64,000 nt of DNA from contig CATOTD010000009.1 of the NCBI GenBank assembly GCA_951812995.1, positions 1-64,000 of the forward strand, read 5' to 3'. Made by a program: the position numbers and the translations under genes. The DNA comes from an uncultured Gammaproteobacteria bacterium. Lineage in GTDB: Bacteria > Pseudomonadota > Gammaproteobacteria > Eutrophobiales > Eutrophobiaceae. The notes below the pieces were generated by a model. The model was given only the letters and a program-made list of their open reading frames with translations. It was not told the DNA's origin and did no database searches. This document shows positions 63,501 through 64,000 of this stretch, piece by piece (the first letter of the stretch is position 1; each line of letters starts with the position of its first letter).

Positions 63501-64000
63501 CTCGGTGTCTATGGTGATGGGGTTGGCATTGCTACCCACAACTGATTGATTACCCGCCACATCGGTCTGGCGGACTTGTATGGTATTGGTGCTATAGGTG
63601 CCGTCTGCAAGGGTAATGGTGTTGCTGCCTACAGTGCCCGCTATCCAGTTGCTACCGCTGTCTGTTGAGTACCTCCACGCGGCACCCGCTTCAAGACCGG
63701 TAACCGTGATGGTCGGGTTGTTGCTGATGTTGTCGCTGGTATTGGTACCTGTGTCGATAAAGGTGATACCAGGGGGCAAGGCCTCGGTGTCTATGGTGAT
63801 GGGGTTGGCATTGCTACCCACAACTGATTGATTACCCGCCACATCGGTCTGGCGGACTTGTATGGTATTGGTGCTATAGGTGCCGTCTGCAAGGGTAATG
63901 GTGTTGCTGCCTACAGTGCCCGCTATCCAGTTGCTACCGCTGTCTGTTGAGTACCTCCACGCGGCACCCGCTTCAAGACCGGTAACCGTGATGGTCGGGT
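39555..64000 (-). CDS. giant secreted RTX protein with Ig-like repeats and a subtilisin-like protease domain (partial; start outside the window)
   Basis: The frame is open from the window edge to the TAA at 39555, at least 8,148 codons. Domains in order: 94-residue Ig-like repeats in three blocks (64000-49051) with two 246-residue spacers; a related Ig-like segment (~49050-48700); module 1 (48670-~46490) and module 2 (~46340-44100), each a secretion-signal-like/RTX part plus LVIVD-type propeller repeats (x-G-V-Q-I-I-D-I-x-x-P); cadherin-like domains (~43800-42760); a peptidase S8 domain (~42560-41790); a pre-peptidase C-terminal-like domain (~41560-41210); then many GGxGxDxLx RTX nonapeptides (~40780-39830). 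The S8 domain has Asp in VVIIDSGVDIDHG, His in EANHGGPIASIIAG and Ser in NGTSFAAPIITG. The C-terminus (IDLSAI...ADLSANDFHYAVV) resembles type I secretion signals. It is probably a cell-surface or released adhesin with protease activity. No type I transporter genes are in the window. Confidence 0.9.
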   Translation of the reverse strand, partial: PTITVTGLEAGAAWRYSTDSGSNWIAGTVGSNTITLADGTYSTNTIQVRQTDVAGNQSVVGSNANPITIDTEALPPGITFIDTGTNTSDNISNNPTITVTGLEAGAAWRYSTDSGSNWIAGTVGSNTITLADGTYSTNTIQVRQTDVAGNQSVVGSNANPITIDTEALPPGITFIDTGTNTSDNISNNPTITVTGLEAGAAWRYSTDSGSNWIAGTVGSNTITLADGTYSTNTIQVRQTDVAGNQSVVGSNANPITIDTEALPPGITFIDTGTNTSDNISNNPTITVTGLEAGAAWRYSTDSGSNWIAGTVGSNTITLADGTYSTNTIQVRQTDVAGNQSVVGSNANPITIDTEALPPGIAFIDTGTNTSDNISNNPTITVTGLEAGAAWRYSTDSGSNWIAGTVGSNTITLADGTYSTNTIQVRQTDVAGNQSVVGSNANPITIDTEALPPGIAFTDTGTNTSDNISNNPTITVTGLEAGAAWTYSTDSGSNWTAGTVGSNTITLADGVYSANTIQVRQTDVAGNQSVVGSNANPITIDTEALPPGIAFTDTGTNTSDNISNNPTITVTGLEAGAAWTYSTDSGSNWIAGTVGSNTITLADGTYSTNTIQVRQTDVAGNQSVVGSNANPITIDTEALPPGIAFIDTGTNTSDNISNNPTITVTGLEAGAAWRYSTDSGSNWIAGTVGSNTITLADGTYSTNTIQVRQTDVAGNQSVVGSNANPITIDTEALPPGITFIDTGTNTSDNISNNPTITVTGLEAGAAWRYSTDSGSNWIAGTVGSNTITLADGTYSTNTIQVRQTDVAGNQSVVGSNANPITIDTEALPPGITFIDTGTNTSDNISNNPTITVTGLEAGAAWRYSTDSGSNWIAGTVGSNTITLADGTYSTNTIQVRQTDVAGNQSVVGSNANPITIDTEALPPGITFIDTGTNTSDNISNNPTITVTGLEAGAAWRYSTDSGSNWIAGTVGSNTITLADGTYSTNTIQVRQTDVAGNQSVVGSNANPITIDTEALPPGIAFIDTGTNTSDNISNNPTITVTGLEAGAAWTYSTDSGSNWIAGTVGSNTITLADGTYSTNTIQVRQTDVAGNQSVVGSNANPITIDTEAPAITGLPTINNPPIADGVRHDGSTYRVGDPIDITLTFNEAVTVTGTPTVSIDIGGGAPKLASYVSVLSSSTTLVFRYVVQLGDTDGNGIEIEAGSITLPPGATITDTAGNNATLNYQAVAVDAGKTVDGSVLPLATRTTITLATDDVGSKTDDLADNGVTDDTTPTLSGTINPGLNANEVVQVYNNGVLLGTANVVGTNWTYTLPTLAEGDALLTARVVQLSPGMSIVVAAGDLSATFTLTIDTEALPPGIAFIDTGTNTSDNISNNPTITVTGLEAGAAWRYSTDSGSNWIAGTVGSNTITLADGTYSTNTIQVRQTDVAGNQSVVGSNANPITIDTEALPPGITFIDTGTNTSDNISNNPTITVTGLEAGAAWRYSTDSGSNWIAGTVGSNTITLADGTYSTNTIQVRQTDVAGNQSVVGSNANPITIDTEALPPGIAFIDTGTNTSDNISNNPTITVTGLEAGAAWRYSTDSGSNWIAGTVGSNTITLADGTYSTNTIQVRQTDVAGNQSVVGSNANPITIDTEALPPGITFIDTGTNTSDNISNNPTITVTGLEAGAAWRYSTDSGSNWIAGTVGSNTITLADGTYSTNTIQVRQTDVAGNQSVVGSNANPITIDTEALPPGIAFIDTGTNTSDNISNNPTITVTGLEAGAAWTYSTDSGSNWIAGTVGSNTITLADGTYSTNTIQVRQTDVAGNQSVVGSNANPITIDTEALPPGIAFIDTGTNTSDNISNNPTITVTGLEAGAAWRYSTDSGSNWIAGTVGSNTITLADGTYSTNTIQVRQTDVAGNQSVVGSNANPITIDTEALPPGIAFIDTGTNTSDNISNNPTITVTGLEAGAAWRYSTDSGSNWIAGTVGSNTITLADGTYSTNTIQVRQTDVAGNQSVVGSNANPITIDTEALPPGIAFTDTGTNTSDNISNNPTITVTGLEAGAAWTYSTDSGSNWTAGTVGSNTITLADGVYSANTIQVRQTDVAGNQSVVGSNANPITIDTEALPPGIAFTDTGTNTSDNISNNPTITVTGLEAGAAWTYSTDSGSNWTAGTVGSNTITLADGVYSANTIQVRQTDVAGNQSVVGSNANPITIDTEALPPGIAFIDTGTNTSDNISNNPTITVTGLEAGAAWRYSTDSGSNWIAGTVGSNTITLADGTYSTNTIQVRQTDVAGNQSVVGSNANPITIDTEALPPGITFIDTGTNTSDNISNNPTITVTGLEAGAAWRYSTDSGSNWIAGTVGSNTITLADGTYSTNTIQVRQTDVAGNQSVVGSNANPITIDTEALPPGIAFIDTGTNTSDNISNNPTITVTGLEAGAAWRYSTDSGSNWIAGTVGSNTITLADGTYSTNTIQVRQTDVAGNQSVVGSNANPITIDTEALPPGIAFIDTGTNTSDNISNNPTITVTGLEAGAAWRYSTDSGSNWIAGTVGSNTITLADGTYSTNTIQVRQTDVAGNQSVVGSNANPITIDTEALPPGIAFTDTGTNTSDNISNNPTITVTGLEAGAAWTYSTDSGSNWTAGTVGSNTITLADGVYSANTIQVRQTDVAGNQSVVGSNANPITIDTEALPPGIAFTDTGTNTSDNISNNPTITVTGLEAGAAWTYSTDSGSNWIAGTVGSNTITLADGTYSTNTIQVRQTDVAGNQSVVGSNANPITIDTEALPPGIAFIDTGTNTSDNISNNPTITVTGLEAGAAWRYSTDSGSNWIAGTVGSNTITLADGTYSTNTIQVRQTDVAGNQSVVGSNANPITIDTEALPPGITFIDTGTNTSDNISNNPTITVTGLEAGAAWRYSTDSGSNWIAGTVGSNTITLADGTYSTNTIQVRQTDVAGNQSVVGSNANPITIDTEALPPGIAFIDTGTNTSDNISNNPTITVTGLEAGAAWRYSTDSGSNWIAGTVGSNTITLADGTYSTNTIQVRQTDVAGNQSVVGSNANPITIDTEALPPGITFIDTGTNTSDNISNNPTITVTGLEAGAAWRYSTDSGSNWIAGTVGSNTITLADGTYSTNTIQVRQTDVAGNQSVVGSNANPITIDTEALPPGITFIDTGTNTSDNISNNPTITVTGLEAGAAWRYSTDSGSNWIAGTVGSNTITLADGTYSTNTIQVRQTDVAGNQSVVGSNANPITIDTEAPAITGLPTINNPPIADGVRHDGSTYRVGDPIDITLTFNEAVTVTGTPTVSIDIGGGAPKLASYVSVLSSSTTLVFRYVVQLGDTDGNGIEIEAGSITLPLGTTITDTAGNNATLNYQAVAVDAGKTVDGSVLPLATRTTITLATDDVGSKTDALTNNGVTDDTTPTLSGTINPGLNANEVVQVYNNGVLLGTANVVGTNWTYTLPALADGDAVLTARVVQLSPGTSIVVAAGDLSATFTLTIDTEALPPGIAFTDTGTNTSDNISNNPTITVTGLEAGAAWRYSTDSGSNWIAGTVGSNTITLADGVYSANTIQVRQTDVAGNQSVVGSNANPITIDTEALPPGITFIDTGTNTSDNISNNPTITVTGLAAGAAWRYSTDSGSNWIAGTVGSNTITLADGTYSTNTIQVRQTDVAGNQSVVGSNANPITIDTEALPPGITFIDTGTNTSDNISNNPTITVTGLEAGAAWRYSTDSGSNWIAGTVGSNTITLADGVYSANTIQVRQTDVAGNQSVVGSNANPITIDTEALPPGIAFTDTGTNTSDNISNNPTITVTGLEAGAAWRYSTDSGSNWIAGTVGSNTITLADGVYSANTIQVRQTDVAGNQSVVGSNANPITIDTEALPPGITFIDTGTNTSDNISNNPTITVTGLEAGAAWTYSTDSGSNWTAGTVGSNTITLADGVYSANTIQVRQTDVAGNQSVVGSNANPITIDTEALPPGIAFTDTGTNTSDNISNNPTITVTGLEAGAAWTYSTDSGSNWTAGTVGSNTITLADGVYSANTIQVRQTDVAGNQSVVGSNANPITIDTEALPPGIAFIDTGTNTSDNISNNPTITVTGLEAGAAWRYSTDSGSNWIAGTVGSNTITLADGTYSTNTIQVRQTDVAGNQSVVGSNANPITIDTEALPPGITFIDTGTNTSDNISNNPTITVTGLEAGAAWRYSTDSGSNWIAGTVGSNTITLADGTYSTNTIQVRQTDVAGNQSVVGSNANPITIDTEALPPGIAFIDTGTNTSDNISNNPTITVTGLEAGAAWRYSTDSGSNWIAGTVGSNTITLADGTYSTNTIQVRQTDVAGNQSVVGSNANPITIDTEALPPGIAFIDTGTNTSDNISNNPTITVTGLEAGAAWRYSTDSGSNWIAGTVGSNTITLADGTYSTNTIQVRQTDVAGNQSVVGSNANPITIDTEALPPGIAFTDTGTNTSDNISNNPTITVTGLEAGAAWTYSTDSGSNWTAGTVGSNTITLADGVYSANTIQVRQTDVAGNQSVVGSNANPITIDTEALPPGIAFTDTGTNTSDNISNNPTITVTGLEAGAAWTYSTDSGSNWIAGTVGSNTITLADGTYSTNTIQVRQTDVAGNQSVVGSNANPITIDTEALPPGIAFIDTGTNTSDNISNNPTITVTGLEAGAAWRYSTDSGSNWIAGTVGSNTITLADGTYSTNTIQVRQTDVAGNQSVVGSNANPITIDTEALPPGITFIDTGTNTSDNISNNPTITVTGLEAGAAWRYSTDSGSNWIAGTVGSNTITLADGTYSTNTIQVRQTDVAGNQSVVGSNANPITIDTEALPPGIAFTDTGTNTSDNISNNPTITVTGLEAGAAWRYSTDSGSNWIAGTVGSNTITLADGTYSTNTIQVRQTDVAGNQSVVGSNANPITIDTEALPPGIAFIDTGTNTSDNISNNPTITVTGLEAGAAWRYSTDSGSNWTAGTVGSNTITLADGVYSANTIQVRQTDVAGNQSVVGSNANPITIDTEAPTIQSTTVNSAGPDNTYVTGNHIDITVTYDEAVVITGTPTIEVEVGGNTRTASYVAGLSTATTLVFRYTVANDDTDTDGIVVNANIALSGGTIQDAAGHDAATNSAAIPVSNTHRVNTRDNDAANGRLVSDANDNVLTGGAGADIFVFTAGHGADTITSFVSGTDKIDLSAIVGFTSITAVRDATADDGSGNAVITTSVGHTITLTGVKKADLKNTDFIYYGSEPTLALTATRSLINTAMLSNGIALAADATAADHQTLAPVATAAINDGDDDGTGQAFELGAESSNPAAVTTVVINNRVYALVAVRGDDDSVQIIDVTAPNNPRQVTSIADESTDSAMGRFDELDDPRSMTTVVIGGKTYALIAAREDNGVQIIEITDPTDPKATASISDTAGTALDGAVAITTVGIGVNTYALIAARDDNGVQIIDITTPTSSTFTATITGGVNGFTSLTDTNAITTVVIGDATYALVTADSNGIQIIDISTPAVPQHVTAITHDNTDSDGNRYSVLNGAAAITTVVIAGKTYALVVSTRSDGVQIIDISDPDDPKATAAIVDDNKDDNSPYTTLDGARDISTVVVADKTYALVVAGRDDGVQIIDISDPAAPKAVAAIVDDNQDMNSPYTELDDAFATTTAIIDGRLYSINAARGDLGVQIIELLPATIARITITTTGLDRSNEQLAYGSGAGEFLSIGEATDTNANNVTIAGVSGLNLAWDSATATITLTKTGGNLTTIAVEVILGVLRYRNADAGRANNGERTFSIVLTDVDGLASTAAVYSVTVDSRAQPGNNTPQSFVASNTPDIIDGKGGVDTIDYTGATAAVTVHLGDNTQNAGSFAAGDVLDNIENIIGSAYNDRLSGDDQDNVIEGRGGGDRLTGGAGDDRLVGGTGDDRLIGGAGNDTLDGGTGTNTFVFAAGHGTDTITGFVSGTDKIDLSAIVGFTNHQAVLAATKDVGNNAVITTSPGHTITLTGVKKTDLTNPNDFVYFDTKPILDLNAADTTSRTISTPAGTLRLEAGVALSSGVRADDHQAITLLATRAIRANDQDDLGNTFNLGRFASGPIAITTVVINGKTYVLASVGGFFGSGNIQILDVTDPGKPLQITSIYNGGSDSAKQVFEKLGDPQSITTVVIAGNTYALVAARSGDGVQIIDITDPTDPKATASIANTASTALDGATAITTVVIKGKTYALIAAYFNDGVQIIDISNPGSPTATAAISKGARFTALAGASDITTVVIGGKTYALIAAETDDAVQIIDISTPSAPLAVAVIVDDNQDANSPYTTLDGATAITTVVIDGKTYALIAAKDDDGVQIIDISDPYNPTAVAAIVDNNQDASSPFTALDGVVAITTVVIDGKPYALVTAEEDNGVQMIALSNPYAPMAVATITDNANIALFAATAITTAVIAGKLYGFVAPSFEAGIQIIELSMPATITRITITTTGLDRNNEQLAYGTGVLSIGGAVNTNANNVTIAGISDLNLAWNSANATITLTKTGGSLTTIEVEAIIHALRYRNTDADNASNGDRVFEVVLRDSEGKDSDPTTHTITVDNTNTSSVVGEADDETFISNRDANTIDGAGGVDTVSYTDSDTGVTVDLGDNSKNVGGFAAGDVLSNIENLIGSVYRDHLTGDSGVNRLDGGVDAVRDTLTGGAGRDVFVLSSIATTIANADLITDWGVGGTADKLVTTLNEVWYDIDVPNNQIIFYGTSDGSHVLAVLAGTTTAPILGDFDIAGKPAKLTRYNPGGQAAGFTNSNVRIDVMENTNIATNPQVSTPLRGMGIISQGNFPFPNDGVFRLKPNNNDQAGLFDIDATSGAVTWKVLDPATPNPDYESGTTNYRYTIEYVVDTQVLAQQSVTVAVVDINDEAPVLQPPVIVDLQDGKEYKASDASNVGDVVYTAQATGDVGVLTYSLTGGDAGLFDIDDAGRVTFKHDSTVEYDDKKSYQFTVVATVTETVPGGANRVQTAQQDVTLPVIDSLALIISSSANADRLNEGIQYGATLPVYTGQTQYAQGALTWTLGGDDATLFTIDSSTGEITFQNGLTPDYEEQTEFSLSITVSDASGQTATKDITIGITDQREPSVNISPASSWVDPDANNWRFTAGPDRGLLSAHWQSKAGTYSYSPRPDPETGAANSAATQDSAQQAIAKPLWVSDNFQDQINLAEARGNFPDLKGGGYTVVIIDSGVDIDHGLYGSRLVLGHNLIDGKKDIQDEANHGGPIASIIAGQAAPGRFQDGLAPDVNIISLKVSDKSGASSSTDSAKALAWVIQNAAVLNIVAVNFSIGPIGRIRENVFADKNTSQLVDEFQVLARLGVTVVAGAGNHYNKKVKAAEGLTTAEKEKTSHYAVDPNTIAVGALSKDGDLADFTQRDDYVIFAPGEDLYMASQNGDFYTNNGTSFAAPIITGAVVLAQQLAEKKIGRRLTINELQKLLVTDNTNTVTNNGKTYKTFDLNDFLEAVNDYALVVAVQNDLPDSRTAVEQSPERALTFQELDQMDGVIDAKPGTPDKADAVDVDWYKLALDAGTYKLILQALGALNADLLDPRLDIYVPATGQTFINDDHYLTTAPVLLGKRDAAITFTLNEAQTVYVRASATLVDSGRAGDKTGAYRFHITRAKPSGETTPALTAAAKSFDLASFETAVLRLRNLKAGMTYTLRYKFTPAAADGLPEVIASSNILPNYTATGLYQRLDARLTAPDGKTELPLVLHAVPNGPAAAASKYGFDGFVSTSFSVPVDGTYRLRLADPTGRAWDYEIALIETYALPANVINGTDGADELFGTYGDDTLNGEGGNDRLYGGAGRDQLFGNQGDDRLYGGADADLLNGGDGVDWVSYIASPVGVVVNLATGKGTGGDAEGDTLQNIEYIIGSWFDDVLTGDDGKNLLRGLSGADTLDGGDGNDDQVSYYSSRHGVRVDLSDDQPETGGDAEGDVLRNIEYISGSSHDDVLTGDDDVNAIAGGAGNDELNGLGGNDNLYGHDGDDTLNGGDGNDRLYGNDENDTLNGDDGHDLLDGGLGNDDLRGGVGVDLLYGDIGDDKLRGGADNDILHGNIGNDTLKGGAGNDELYGGIGDDTLDGGADNDILEGGSGVDIFVFDNTDGPDLINDFRPGIDKIDLSAIADLTDFNKLKNKISNYDFGGSTGVAASIDFDANNYIAIAGVLKADLSANDFHYAVV
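49051..53562 (-). repeat. tandem repeat block 1: 16 copies of a 282-bp unit
   Basis: Exactly 16 units of 282 bp encode 94-residue Ig-like repeats (key residues: N-P-I-T-I-D-T-E-A-L-P-P-G-I, then D-N-I-S-N-N-P-T-I-T-V-T-G-L). Units differ at a few fixed positions: I/T in F-(I/T)-D-T-G, T/I in G-I-(T/A)-F, R/T in A-W-(R/T)-Y, T/V in D-G-(T/V)-Y-S. Near-identity at DNA level, including synonymous sites, points to recent expansion or gene conversion. Confidence 0.95.
53563..54300 (-). repeat. 738-bp spacer between repeat blocks, copy 1
   Basis: This encodes 246 residues with two other Ig-like units (GLPTINNPPIADGVRHDG..., then TTITLATDDVGSKTDALTNN...). It is almost identical to the spacer at 59941-60678; differences include ALTNN against DLADN and LGTTI against PGATI. 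Confidence 0.93.
54301..59940 (-). repeat. tandem repeat block 2: 20 copies of the 282-bp unit
   Basis: Exactly 20 units of 282 bp lie between the two spacers. The order of unit variants over the ten units with starts near 55150-57690 repeats the order of ten units in block 1 (near 49615-52155), evidence for a multi-unit duplication. Confidence 0.95.
59941..60678 (-). repeat. 738-bp spacer between repeat blocks, copy 2
   Basis: Second copy of the 246-residue spacer, exactly 6,378 bp from the first (20 x 282 + 738), giving the array a higher-order period. Confidence 0.93.
60679..64000 (-). repeat. tandem repeat block 3: 11 full copies plus a partial one, continuing out of the window
   Basis: Eleven complete 282-bp units and about 0.8 of a twelfth reach the window edge. 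The array, and so the protein, continues beyond 64000. Confidence 0.95.

Noticed and set aside
49150-63831. Dozens of plus-strand 71-123 residue frames (MPSARVMVLLPTVPAIQL type) repeated every 282 bp
   Set aside because: They are antisense shadows of the repeat units in the giant minus-strand gene, with no ribosome binding sites, and they reflect the repeat period only.
49051-64000. CRISPR array
   Set aside because: The repeats are contiguous 282-bp coding units without unique spacers, and no cas genes are present.

Overview
The window looks like the chromosome of a gammaproteobacterium. It has a Coq7-type ubiquinone hydroxylase, the rplM-rpsI pair, and an initiator tRNA followed by rimP-nusA-infB-rbfA-truB-rpsO-pnp in the order known from E. 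coli. It also has a FimT-PilV-PilW-PilX-PilY1-PilE minor pilin cluster. I cannot name the genus.

Region 1 (1-16.1 kb) is ordinary core genome. It holds a small MITE-like inverted-repeat element, coq7, rplM-rpsI, a fused MEMO1/AMMECR1 protein divergent from its radical SAM partner, and the tRNA-fMet/translation-factor/RNA-decay operon with readable sigma70 promoters and a terminator. After pnp come a conserved hypothetical gene, a two-EF-hand protein, tRNA-Thr(CGU), a Fur-family regulator and thiO.

Region 2 (16.2-25.7 kb) is a minor pilin operon dominated by a 1,772-residue PilY1, then a pilE-type pilin and a lipoprotein.

Region 3 (25.65-38.08 kb) is a graveyard of mobile DNA. It contains three IS256-family remnants, two near-identical IS5-family copies that share the same lesion, two other IS5-family elements (one a remnant), and a 1,003-bp gene-free element with 20-bp terminal inverted repeats. 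It also carries a decayed zinc-ribbon/SH3 gene framed by integron-like core sites, the C-terminal piece of a UDP-GlcNAc 2-epimerase and the C-terminal two thirds of a type III restriction subunit. The one intact metabolic gene there is malate synthase G (glcB). The same 15-bp IS256 terminal sequence, in opposite orientation, bounds the whole 12.4-kb segment.

Region 4 (38.2-64.0 kb) holds ugd (UDP-glucose dehydrogenase) and, 13 bp upstream on the same strand, a giant gene that leaves the window after more than 8,100 codons. It encodes a secreted RTX protein with at least 47 near-identical 94-residue Ig-like repeats in three blocks, two duplicated modules with LVIVD-type propellers, cadherin-like domains, a complete subtilisin-like protease domain and a C-terminal RTX/type I secretion region. 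This giant repeat protein is the most striking object in the window.
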